16,590 bases of DNA from CAYPHJ01 sp964410485 (GCA_964410485.1 CAYPHJ010000101.1:1-16590); one strand, 5' to 3'. Positions 1-6,297 are shown, counted from the stretch's first letter. Notes: generated from the sequence alone by a model not told the origin. Translations and numbers: made by a program.

Positions 1-545
1 CATTTCCTGGGCAGGACGCAAAGATGGCGTCGTTTGGGCGAGAATGGCAGGGAAAGCGGGAGCGCAGGAAAGAACTTGCGCAGATATGCATGATGCATCC
101 CGATGTTTATGTGGCGCAGACAACACCGGCGCATATCAATCATTTTTACAAGGCAATCATGGAGGCGAACGAGTATCCTGGGCCCGCGGTTGTCAACGTG
201 TATACCACCTGCCAGCCCGAGCACGGTGTACCCGATTGCAATTCAGCCCGCCAGGCGAAGCTCGCAGTAGAAGCTCGGGCCTTTCCACTTTTTATTTATG
301 ACCCGCGCAAAGGAGAGAAAATTCGTGAGCGTTTGAGCCTGGTGGGGAATTCGGCCCAGAAAGACGACTGGTGGACTCCACCGCAGGCGAAGAGGCCGGT
401 TACATTTATCGACTTTGCTCGTACGGAGGGCCGATTCGCCAAACATTTCGACGAAAACGGAAATCCATCCGCTACGCTCTTACAAACGCAGGAGGAGCGG
501 CTGCGAAACTGGCGCATGCTTCAAGAATTGGCCGGTTTGCGCTGA
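1..545 (+). CDS. Pyruvate:ferredoxin-type 2-oxoacid oxidoreductase, C-terminal fragment (5' end outside window)
   Basis: The reading frame is open from base 3 to the TGA at 543-545, so this is the 3' end of a larger gene and the ATG at 24 is internal (it lies inside a GQDAKMAS stretch). About 180 residues are visible. They match the C-terminal part of the thiamine-pyrophosphate (beta) domain of pyruvate:ferredoxin/flavodoxin oxidoreductases: a GKRERRKELAQI segment, then VYVAQTT, a PGPAVV strand, a QPEHG turn, and QAKLAVEARAFPLFIYDPR. The family converts pyruvate, CoA and an oxidised ferredoxin to acetyl-CoA, CO2 and reduced ferredoxin in the cytoplasm. The end (ARTEGRF, then RLRNWRMLQELAGL) suggests the long multidomain form in which alpha, beta, gamma and delta parts are fused, but that cannot be verified from the fragment. 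Another 2-oxoacid as substrate is possible. The following gene is separated by a repeat-filled spacer, so no operon link is evident. Confidence 0.8.
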   Translation, partial: FPGQDAKMASFGREWQGKRERRKELAQICMMHPDVYVAQTTPAHINHFYKAIMEANEYPGPAVVNVYTTCQPEHGVPDCNSARQAKLAVEARAFPLFIYDPRKGEKIRERLSLVGNSAQKDDWWTPPQAKRPVTFIDFARTEGRFAKHFDENGNPSATLLQTQEERLRNWRMLQELAGLR

Positions 546-548
546 AAC

Positions 549-578
549 CGTGCTCGTGGCTCGTGATCGTGCTCGTAC
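549..578. repeat. Hexamer-like tandem tract (CGTGCT family)
   Basis: Immediately after the oxidoreductase stop the sequence runs CGTGCT, CGTGGCT, CGTGAT, CGTGCT, CGTACC: five degenerate copies of a 6-nt unit, one with an extra base. It is non-coding as far as can be seen and looks like a small simple-sequence tract of the genome's intergenic repeat repertoire. Confidence 0.6.
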
Positions 579-591
579 CGGGCAAGAGCCT

Positions 592-726
592 CAAATCCGA
601 AATCCGAAGCTCGAAATCCGAAACAAACAAAAGCCACATTTAGAATATGCATTCCAAAATCAGAAACGCGGTCTTTGAAATTTTGGAACATTTGGTATTG
701 TTTCGAATTTCGGATTTCGAATTTCG
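592..726. repeat. Imperfect inverted repeat element ('ATTTCGGATTTCGAA' type hairpin)
   Basis: Left arm 592-624 contains AAATCCGAAATCCGAAG and CTCGAAATCCGAAAC; right arm 699-726 contains TTTCGAATTTCGGATTTCG, its near reverse complement. Inside lies a second perfect 9-bp pair, TTCCAAAAT (652-660) against ATTTTGGAA (680-688). The whole would fold as a long two-step hairpin. From memory, similar elements are dispersed in intergenic regions of many soil bacteria and are often mis-called as short proteins. It occupies most of the space between the oxidoreductase and usp genes and could act as a 3' mRNA end structure, but has no T-tract of a standard terminator. Confidence 0.8.
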
Positions 727-731
727 TGCTT

Positions 732-755
732 CAACCTGAACCTCAACCTCGACCC
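732..755. repeat. Four-copy hexamer tract (CAACCT family)
   Basis: CAACCT, GAACCT, CAACCT, CGACCC follow each other directly just upstream of the usp ribosome binding site. This is a short simple repeat, not part of the usp protein if translation starts at 768. Confidence 0.65.
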
Positions 756-767
756 ACAGGAGAGACC

Positions 768-1190
768 GTGGCCAAATCTGACAAGTATCTTGTTCCTATC
801 GATTTCTCGCGCGGTTCTGAAAAGGCGCTCGACTACGCCTTCAAGCTGGCCCGAGATACCGGTGGAACCGTTATCGCCCTCCACGTGCTAGCCGCCGCTA
901 ATCCCCCCTCAGGCGTCAATGTCGATTTTTTTGCCAGGTTGGAACGCGACGCCAACGAGAAGTTTCGCGAATTGGCAAAGCGTAAGCGTTTGAAACCGGA
1001 CCAGTGCCGATTTGTTTTAGACCGCGGTACCGACTATGCGGAAGTCATCGCGCGTCAAGCAAGGAAAGTGCGCGCCAGGATGATCGTGATGGGAAGTCAC
1101 GGCAGAACCGGTTTGCAACGCCTTTTGCTCGGCAGCGTGGCGGAACGGACGCTCCGTTACTCGACCTGCCCTGTCTTGATTGTGAAGTAG
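768..1190 (+). CDS. Universal stress protein, single UspA domain
   Basis: Product of 140 aa, the usual length for a one-domain UspA-family protein: a cytoplasmic alpha/beta nucleotide-binding fold linked to survival under stress. The N-terminal strand KYLVPIDFS is followed by a helix (SEKALDYAFKLARDTGG) and ALHVL. The C-terminal ATP-binding signature G-x2-G-x9-G-S is intact in MGSHGRTGLQRLLLGSVAE, and the protein ends with the typical CPVLIVK strand, so it is probably of the ATP-binding type. I chose GTG 768 because AGGAG at 758-762 lies five bases upstream and the Usp fold begins about six residues later. The in-frame ATG at 675 would put about 31 residues of translated repeat (592-755) in front of the domain. 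The gene converges on the diguanylate cyclase gene with 5 nt between stops. Confidence 0.9.
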   Translation: MAKSDKYLVPIDFSRGSEKALDYAFKLARDTGGTVIALHVLAAANPPSGVNVDFFARLERDANEKFRELAKRKRLKPDQCRFVLDRGTDYAEVIARQARKVRARMIVMGSHGRTGLQRLLLGSVAERTLRYSTCPVLIVK

Positions 1191-1195
1191 TAAAG

Positions 1196-2317
1196 TTACT
1201 GAAGGATAGTGGGTTTCAACGCGGATTGTTCGAAGAGGCCCGATTCTAACCCGTTCGTATTCAACATGCCGCGTTGGGAGCGCTCTTTGCGATGCTGCTT
1301 GGCCGCATATAGTCTTTGATCGGCATCCTCGACCATCTGCCGCCAGTCGTCATAGTGTTTTCCCGAGGTTGAGCTAATTCCCACGCTTGCGGTTGCAGTA
1401 AAGGAGCCGTTGAATGTCTCGAAAATCGTTTCACTGATGGTGGCGCGGATTCTGGTTGCGACCGCTATTCCGTCCTTCATGGCAGTTGCCGGCAGGATAA
1501 TTACAAACTCGTCACCACCGTACCGGCAGCGGATATCCGCATGGCGTGTAACCTCTGCTAAGACATCCGCTATCGTCTTGAGCACGCTATCTCCCACGGT
1601 ATGACCATAGGTGTCATTGATCTCTTTGAAATTGTCCAGGTCGATCATCATGATCGTGAGATTTGTCCTGGTGGCATTTGCAAGTTGAAATTCATTCTCA
1701 AGCGTTTTCTGGAATGCCCCCCGATTGAGGAGGCCGGTTAGAGAATCAGTGGCGGCTTGCGTCTCAGCTTTTTCACGTAAGCTTTTCTCGGTAATGACCA
1801 GCTCCACGAAATAACTGTAAAAGAGCGAAACGACAAACATAAAAGGTACCCGGAGAAAAACACCGGGATGAAACGTTTCTTCAGTCGCCAGGAGGAGTGA
1901 GCCATACAGCATGGCAATGATAGCGCTGACGCCCACAGAGCAGCGCAAGTCTTTCCACAAAGCGCAAAGAAAAATGATCAGAAAGTATGCGAGGTAGAAG
2001 TCGCTTCCTGTCTGCCGGCTAATCACAAGGGACGCGGTGATGATGATCGTATCGAAGATCACCAATGCGGAATAAAACGGTGGAAAATCAAACCAGGTCT
2101 TATCAAACAAGTAGCATGCGACTCCCGTTGAAAGGTAAATCACGATGAGCCCATGTACCCAAAGGCTAGGCAGGCTCGTGTCGGAGGAAAGGAGCAGGTA
2201 GGCGCAAGTGATTATTACCAGCCAACGCAACCGTATGACTGTTATCTTCTTTGGTGAATCGAAGATCGCGCTGCCCGCTAATAGGAATTTTGGCAAGGTG
2301 GATGCGAGAGCTGGCAT
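1196..2317 (-). CDS. Membrane-anchored GGDEF diguanylate cyclase
   Basis: A 373-aa protein. Residues about 28-175 contain roughly six hydrophobic helices (for example RWLVIITCAYLLL, HGLIVIYLSTGVACYLF, ALVIFDTIIITASLVI, FYLAYFLIIFLCALW, VPFMFVVSLFYSYFVEL), a multi-helix sensor part with no recognised ligand motif. A short linker (about 176-188) leads to a GGDEF domain: DSLTGLLNR at 191-199, IDLDNFKEIND around 225-234 and the catalytic GGDEF at 267-271. The family makes the second messenger c-di-GMP from two GTP. An RxxD motif (RHAD, 258-261) sits exactly five residues before GGDEF and matches the allosteric inhibitory site, so product feedback is expected. No EAL domain is present. The ATG at 2317 has no clear Shine-Dalgarno. 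The gene is divergent from the SNF2 gene and convergent with usp. Confidence 0.92.
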   Translation of the reverse strand: MPALASTLPKFLLAGSAIFDSPKKITVIRLRWLVIITCAYLLLSSDTSLPSLWVHGLIVIYLSTGVACYLFDKTWFDFPPFYSALVIFDTIIITASLVISRQTGSDFYLAYFLIIFLCALWKDLRCSVGVSAIIAMLYGSLLLATEETFHPGVFLRVPFMFVVSLFYSYFVELVITEKSLREKAETQAATDSLTGLLNRGAFQKTLENEFQLANATRTNLTIMMIDLDNFKEINDTYGHTVGDSVLKTIADVLAEVTRHADIRCRYGGDEFVIILPATAMKDGIAVATRIRATISETIFETFNGSFTATASVGISSTSGKHYDDWRQMVEDADQRLYAAKQHRKERSQRGMLNTNGLESGLFEQSALKPTILQ

Positions 2318-2390
2318 GGCTTTGGGCAGTCACCAAGCACGTGGCGTGCCAGGCCCTGGTGTGGACAAAAAGACACAGGAGCGGGTTTAG

Positions 2391-2417
2391 GTTCCGTCCA
2401 GTGGCGCCGGGCGGAAC
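2391..2417. other. Stem-loop in the divergent spacer
   Basis: GTTCCGTCC (2391-2399), a 9-nt loop, and GGGCGGAAC (2409-2417) form a 9-bp stem with one G-T wobble. No T-run follows on either strand, so it is unlikely to be an intrinsic terminator. It lies 74 nt upstream of the cyclase ATG (minus strand) and about 250 nt upstream of the SNF2 ATG; it could be an operator or leader structure. Confidence 0.4.
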
Positions 2418-2454
2418 GAGCAGAATGGAAACAATTGCTCAATTCAGGCTACAT

Positions 2455-2473
2455 TTTGAAGCGATCGTTCAAA
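2455..2473. promoter_or_regulatory. Dyad TTTGAA-N7-TTCAAA (possible operator)
   Basis: Six-base arms TTTGAA (2455-2460) and TTCAAA (2468-2473) flank GCGATCG, whose CGATCG core is itself palindromic. A symmetric 19-bp site in the intergenic region between two divergent genes is the usual form of a dimeric repressor or activator site. The cognate regulator is unknown and no confident -10/-35 pair could be placed around it. Confidence 0.35.
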
Positions 2474-2596
2474 TCTGAACGGGTTTTACAGCAGCTCAAG
2501 ACTGCTCCTCGCGTTATTCCAGCCTGCCATGTTCTGGCTGGGGTCGCGTGTCAGGCCCTCTTCTCGTATTTCGGGTTCTGAGAAATCAAAATAGTT

Positions 2597-2671
2597 CAGG
2601 AGGAAAAATTTTCTTGCAAACTGAGACCAAACTGCTACAGGAAAGAGACTAATGTCAAAAATGCGATAATG
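2597..2671 (+). promoter_or_regulatory. SNF2 gene leader: strong SD plus two tiny ORFs ending in TAATG overlaps
   Basis: A strong Shine-Dalgarno, CAGGAGGA, lies at 2597-2604, but no start of the helicase frame is at a workable distance. Ten bases further is TTG 2614, opening a 12-codon ORF (LQTETKLLQERD) that stops at TAA 2650-2652. That stop overlaps ATG 2652 (TAATG), which opens a 5-codon ORF (MSKMR) stopping at TAA 2667-2669. This stop in turn overlaps the helicase ATG 2669 (TAATG again). The arrangement would allow reinitiation to feed ribosomes from the strong SD to the helicase start. It may also be chance; the sequence alone cannot decide. Confidence 0.3.
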
Positions 2672-5452
2672 AGCGAGAGGTTTATGCCCACTCCGAATAA
2701 CAAGCTCTCCGGGGGACGTTCTCAAATCACCCTGCCGCATTATCATGATTGGCGGACAACGGACCGTGAGGAGCTCAACAAACGGCGCTCGCGCGCGCAA
2801 ACAGAATCGCTGCGCGTGACCCGGTTGGATCAGCGGCATCCGATTTTCTCCAACTTTAGCGTTAGCTCGAGCAGCGGAATGACCTACGACGTGGAAATCA
2901 GAAGTCTTTCCGAAAGACTTTTTTCCTGCAATTGCGTGGATTTTCGCATCAACGGTCTGGGCACGTGCAAACACGTCGAGGCCACGCTTCTCTATCTGGA
3001 AGCCCGTTATCCGCGTCTTTTTCGCCAAGCGCAAAAGGGAGACTCCTCCTTGATTGACATAGTTCCCGATCGGGACGCGCAAACGCTTCGCATCGAACGT
3101 ATGGGAGGCGGAGTGCCCCCGTCCCTCAGGGAATTTTTGGCTCCTGACGGGCGAATTCGCGCCGACGACCTGGAACAAGCCTTGGAGCAGCTGCACCAGA
3201 CCCGGATTCAAAATCTCCGTATCTCTCAGGAGGTGCTGCCCTGGCTCAAAGCCCGACGCGAAATGGAGGAACGAAAAGCGCTTCTCAGGGAATACGAACA
3301 AAAAGTGCAGTCGGGGGAATGGCCGCCACAGGAAACACTCGTTCCTTTGTACCCGTATCAGAGAGAAGGGATGCTGCATCTCGCCTTTCAGGAGCGCGCC
3401 CTCCTGGCGGATGAAATGGGACTGGGAAAGACGATCCAGGCGATTGCCGCGTGCGCCCTTCTGCACAGGTTGGGAAAGGCGGTAAAGGTCCTGATCGTGA
3501 CTCCGGCATCGCTCAAAACGGAATGGGAGGAGCAAATCCAGCGCTTTACCAGGCTGCCGTATCAATTGGTTTTTGGCCCGCGGCGAAAGAGGCTTTTGCA
3601 CTATGTGTCAGCGCCGTTTTTCACCATTGTCAACTATGAACAGATGGTCAAGGATGCGCTCGACGTTAACGCGAAGCTCAAGCCGGACGTGGTTATCCTC
3701 GACGAAGCACAGCGGATCAAAAACTGGAACACAAAGACGGCTCAAGCGGTCAAGCGCCTGCGCAGCCGGTATGCGTTTGTGTTGACCGGTACGCCGATTG
3801 AAAACCGAATCGACGAGCTTTATTCCTTGATGGATTTCCTGAACCCGGATGTGTTGGGTCCGCTCTTTCGTTTCAACCGCGAATTCTATCAGCTGGATGA
3901 GCGCGGCCGGCCCACGGGCTACCGTAATCTTGAGCAACTTCATGCCAAGATCAAGCCGTTTATGTTGCGGCGGCGCAAAGCCGATGTGGAGACCGAACTG
4001 CCGGAGCGCACGGTGCGAAACTATTTCGTTCCGTTGAGCCGGGAGCAGAAAGATCGCTATGAAGAACTGTACGCGCAGGTGGCCCGGCTCGCCAGCATCG
4101 CCAAGCGGCGCCCGCTCACGCAGGAAGAATCAGAAAGGCTAATGCGCGGCCTTGGAATGATGCGCATGGTTTGCGACACCAACTACATTCTCGATCCTGA
4201 AGAAAAGAGCTGCCCAAAATTGCGCGAGTTGGAGAAAGTTCTGGAAGAATGCCGGGAAAACTCAGACGTGAAGGTGTTGGTTTTTTCGGAGTGGGAGCGC
4301 ATGCTCGAGCTCGTGCGGGAGCTCTGCTGCACGCTTGGCCTGGGATACGCGCTTCACACCGGGTCGGTCCCTCAGCGGCGTAGGCGGGCGGAGATTTTGC
4401 TGTTTAAGAACGACCCGAGCTGCCGCGTTTTTCTTAGCACCGATTCCGGTAGCACCGGCCTAAACCTTCAAAGCGCGAGCGTCGTTATTAATTGCGATTT
4501 ACCGTGGAACCCGGCCCGTCTGGAGCAGCGCATTGCGCGTGCCTGGCGCAAGAACCAAACTCGCTCGGTTACGGTGATCAATCTGGTCTCCGAAGGCACG
4601 ATCGAGCATCGTATGCTTGACACCCTGGCGAGCAAACAGGCTCTTGCCGATGGTGTTCTCGAATTGCGCGGGGATCTGAAGGAAATAGGCTTCAGAGGTG
4701 GGCGCCAGGCTCTGCTTGCCCGTCTCCAGCAGATCCTGGAACCAACGCCTTCACCCGCCGACCATGAGGCGCAAACCAAGGTGTTACCAACGGACCGCGC
4801 CCTGGCTTTTGGCTCTCTTGCCGCGGAAAGATTGCGCGAGACTCTGGTGCGCTGCGAAGAACGTTATCCACTGGAGGGATCTCACTCGGTCCTTGTGGCG
4901 GTCGTTGACGCAGACGCCGCTCTCTGGCGCGAAAAGCTCATAGAGCTTCATAGGGAAGTTTTTGCCAACGGTCACTCCGATCCGCTCTCGAGGATTGAAG
5001 TGATAGACCGAGATACGGACGAGGCTCTCAAGCGAATGATAGAAGCGGGCTTGATCGCTCCCGCCACCCGCGCGATCCGGCCTCTTTACTCACGCGATGG
5101 GGAAGCGCCCGCCGCTGTCCTTCTTTCAGAAAGCGAAAAGCAAAAGGCCCTGGCTTATCGTCAAAAATCGAGCCGGAAGCTCAAAATGGCGCTGTTACTG
5201 GAGAACGGCGGCCTCACTGAAGAGGCCCGCGAGGCTTCCCTGGAAGGCGTGCTATGGCTGGCTCGGGCACTTGCAGTGGAGAACCGAGCGCCGGAGCCGG
5301 CCGAGTTGAACGATGCGCTCCAAGCGCCTCTATCGCTCTACTGGGGCGAGGCCTTGCCCGCAATCAGCGAATTCGTGACCGACTCCTCCTTGCCGGCAAC
5401 GCCGCTAGCCAAGGCACTAGAGAAAGCGGCTGATTTCGTGTTCCGCTATTAA
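2669..5452 (+). CDS. SNF2-family helicase/ATPase with SWIM zinc finger
   Basis: A 927-aa protein. Residues about 73-110 hold a SWIM zinc finger (C87-x-C89, C100-x-H102), a nucleic-acid or protein-binding module common at the N-terminus of bacterial SNF2 proteins. Helicase lobe 1: DEMGLGKT Walker A at 248-255, IVTPASL 276-282, Walker B DEAQ at 345-348, TGTP at 373-376. Lobe 2: LVFSEWERM 537-545, TDSGSTGLNLQ 591-601, and motif VI QRIARAWRKNQ 620-630 with its three arginines kept although the usual GRAHRIGQ wording is altered. The motor is expected to translocate on duplex DNA and remodel protein-DNA complexes. Residues about 690-927 form an extension with no motif I can name; it contains a helix-rich stretch around 840-900 (KLKMALLLENGGLTEEA onward) reminiscent of HEPN-type bundles, which is only an impression. 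The start has no direct SD; ATG 2684 is an alternative. No nuclease, methylase or other defence partner is adjacent. Confidence 0.92.
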   Translation: MSERFMPTPNNKLSGGRSQITLPHYHDWRTTDREELNKRRSRAQTESLRVTRLDQRHPIFSNFSVSSSSGMTYDVEIRSLSERLFSCNCVDFRINGLGTCKHVEATLLYLEARYPRLFRQAQKGDSSLIDIVPDRDAQTLRIERMGGGVPPSLREFLAPDGRIRADDLEQALEQLHQTRIQNLRISQEVLPWLKARREMEERKALLREYEQKVQSGEWPPQETLVPLYPYQREGMLHLAFQERALLADEMGLGKTIQAIAACALLHRLGKAVKVLIVTPASLKTEWEEQIQRFTRLPYQLVFGPRRKRLLHYVSAPFFTIVNYEQMVKDALDVNAKLKPDVVILDEAQRIKNWNTKTAQAVKRLRSRYAFVLTGTPIENRIDELYSLMDFLNPDVLGPLFRFNREFYQLDERGRPTGYRNLEQLHAKIKPFMLRRRKADVETELPERTVRNYFVPLSREQKDRYEELYAQVARLASIAKRRPLTQEESERLMRGLGMMRMVCDTNYILDPEEKSCPKLRELEKVLEECRENSDVKVLVFSEWERMLELVRELCCTLGLGYALHTGSVPQRRRRAEILLFKNDPSCRVFLSTDSGSTGLNLQSASVVINCDLPWNPARLEQRIARAWRKNQTRSVTVINLVSEGTIEHRMLDTLASKQALADGVLELRGDLKEIGFRGGRQALLARLQQILEPTPSPADHEAQTKVLPTDRALAFGSLAAERLRETLVRCEERYPLEGSHSVLVAVVDADAALWREKLIELHREVFANGHSDPLSRIEVIDRDTDEALKRMIEAGLIAPATRAIRPLYSRDGEAPAAVLLSESEKQKALAYRQKSSRKLKMALLLENGGLTEEAREASLEGVLWLARALAVENRAPEPAELNDALQAPLSLYWGEALPAISEFVTDSSLPATPLAKALEKAADFVFRY

Positions 5453-5723
5453 GCTATTCCGTCTGTGATTAGATTTGCCAGAGCGAGTCGCTGATTCTTT
5501 CTCGCAGGAGTGCCCTCATTTGTCCCTACTGAAAGGATAGATACCGATAATTTATCCATATTAAAAGGACAACTCAGGCATCACGTAGCTCCTCGCGCAG
5601 GGCGCCGAATGTCGCCTCGGCCTCGCAATCTCACCGGAGGATCTCCAAGAAGTGATTCATGATCTTGCGCTCGCCCACAGAGGATGAAAATGGAACGTCA
5701 CCCTAGCCCTCCCACAGCAGGAC
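5453..5723. other. Intergenic stretch without a recognised gene
   Basis: Between the SNF2 stop and the repeat at 5724 I find no supported gene. An AT-rich island lies near 5540-5570. On the minus strand some fragments read plausibly (for example EAEATFGALREELRDA, roughly 5575-5635) but are interrupted by stops, so at most this is an eroded remnant. Confidence 0.4.
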
Positions 5724-5843
5724 TGTCATCCTGAGCGAAGCGAAAGGATCTGCTTTACGTTTTTTATCCCCTCGAAACAAAAAAGCAGATTCTTCGTCGC
5801 GGAGTTTATCCTGAGCATGGCCGCAGGGCTCCTCAGAATGGCA
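5724..5843. repeat. Dispersed inverted repeat of the 'GTCATCCTGAGCGAAGCG' type
   Basis: GTCATCCTGAGCGAAGCG followed by AGGATCTGCTT (5744-5754) is mirrored by AAGCAGATTCTTCG (5783-5796), so the inner part folds as a hairpin. A second partial copy of the unit (TTATCCTGAGCATGG, then CTCCTCAGAATGGCA, the latter in inverted sense) follows to 5843. From memory this family is abundant in intergenic DNA of soil bacteria and its minus-strand translation (CHSEEP..., DEESAF..., FASLRMT) is a frequent false protein. It separates the helicase gene from the kdp promoter region. Confidence 0.8.
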
Positions 5844-5982
5844 TTGTGAGAAGTCTCCATGGCGACGGATCTCAGAACAAGGGCGGCCGAGCGTCCAGCC
5901 CAATTTTCTAAGGAGACACGAGAGAGCCCTTGACGGTAGGTAAGGGTGCAGGTGACAGTTTCCAAGCCTTCTATGATCCGGG

Positions 5983-6001
5983 TTCTTAACGATTTTTTAA
6001 C
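5983..6001 (+). promoter_or_regulatory. Candidate KdpE box: 11-bp-period direct repeat
   Basis: TTCTTAAC (5983-5990) and TTTTTAAC (5994-6001) are direct repeats with starts 11 bp apart, the spacing typical of OmpR/PhoB-family dimers bound head to tail. As I recall it, the Escherichia coli KdpE site is likewise two T-rich TTTTTA half-sites one helical turn apart. The centre (about 5992) is about 67 bp upstream of the transcription start predicted from the -10 at 6047-6052, close to the E. coli geometry. kdpE lies in the same locus. This is inference from pattern and position. Confidence 0.5.
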
Positions 6002-6008
6002 TCCCTCA

Positions 6009-6028
6009 GCACAAATTTTAATTTGTGC
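6009..6028. promoter_or_regulatory. Perfect palindrome overlapping the likely kdp -35 region
   Basis: Arms GCACAAATT (6009-6017) and AATTTGTGC (6020-6028) are perfect inverted repeats around a 2-nt centre. The right arm covers the position of the -35 of the proposed kdp promoter. There is no following T-tract, so a terminator is unlikely. It could bind a second, dimeric regulator beside KdpE. Confidence 0.5.
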
Positions 6029-6052
6029 CGGGTTCTATTCTCCCGCTAAAAT
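6023..6052 (+). promoter_or_regulatory. Candidate sigma70-type promoter of the kdp operon
   Basis: TTGTGC (6023-6028) as a weak -35, an 18-nt spacer, and TAAAAT (6047-6052) as a good -10 predict a start near 6059, about 20 nt before the first ORF of the operon at 6080. A weak -35 fits an activator-dependent promoter. Confidence 0.4.
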
Positions 6053-6079
6053 GAAAACATAGAAACGAAGAAAGCGGAA

Positions 6080-6193
6080 ATGGCCGATCTTATCTTCATG
6101 GTCATCACAGTTGTCTTTTTTGCCATTGCCTGGCGGTACGCCGCCGGGTGCGATCGCCTGTGGGAAGGACCATCATGGAACTGGAGTATTTGA
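6080..6193 (+). CDS. Small single-pass membrane protein upstream of kdpF
   Basis: A 37-aa ORF: residues 1-18 are strongly hydrophobic (MADLIFMVITVVFFAIAW), followed by a polar tail with RYAAGCDRLWE and a WNWSI end. One transmembrane helix is expected, with the charged tail on the other side. It overlaps kdpF by 19 nt (6175-6193) in another frame, a sign of translational coupling, and lies first in the operon about 20 nt after the predicted transcript start, with only a weak purine-rich stretch (GAAGAAAGCGGA) as ribosome binding site. From memory, similar short hypothetical proteins beginning with a DLLF..LTVxFFALA-like segment occur before kdpF in other phyla, but I cannot verify this here. 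A role as an accessory or regulatory subunit of the Kdp ATPase is inference from position only. Confidence 0.6.
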   Translation: MADLIFMVITVVFFAIAWRYAAGCDRLWEGPSWNWSI

Positions 6194-6264
6194 TTGGTCT
6201 CATCGTATCCCTGCTCGTCATGGCGTACCTGATTTATGCCCTTCTTTATCCGGAAAATTTTTAG
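6175..6264 (+). CDS. kdpF: K+-transporting ATPase subunit KdpF
   Basis: A 29-aa single-helix membrane peptide, the same length as I recall for E. coli KdpF. Residues 5-24 (YLIGLIVSLLVMAYLIYALL) form the transmembrane helix, and the end YALLYPENF matches the conserved KdpF tail (YALxxPExF). GGAAGGA at 6163-6169 is well placed five bases before the ATG. KdpF packs against KdpA and stabilises the KdpFABC complex in the inner membrane. It overlaps the upstream microprotein gene and is followed after 79 nt by kdpA. Confidence 0.9.
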   Translation: MELEYLIGLIVSLLVMAYLIYALLYPENF

Positions 6265-6297
6265 GGGTATCCTCGCCTCGCCCACACACACGGGAAC

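Noticed and set aside
675..767. Upstream ATG extension of the usp gene
   Set aside because: It would translate the inverted repeat and hexamer tract; GTG 768 has an SD and fits the Usp fold.
2251..2478. 75-aa plus-strand frame in the divergent spacer
   Set aside because: Starts inside the cyclase gene on the opposite strand, no SD, no protein-like pattern.
2486..3601. 371-aa open frame antisense to the start of the SNF2 gene
   Set aside because: It overlaps the SWIM and Walker A region of a clearly real gene, has a composition expected from a mirrored high-GC codon pattern, and shows no recognisable domain.
2669..5452. Anti-phage or restriction system built around the SNF2 helicase
   Set aside because: No methyltransferase, nuclease or other defence gene is adjacent; neighbours are a diguanylate cyclase and the kdp locus.
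5575..5660. Possible eroded gene on the minus strand (EAEATFGALREELRDA)
   Set aside because: Too short and interrupted by stops; mentioned only in the spacer entry.
5703..5965. Two overlapping minus-strand frames with 'CHSEEP' and 'FASLRMT' text
   Set aside because: Translation of the dispersed repeat at 5724-5843, a well-known kind of false protein.
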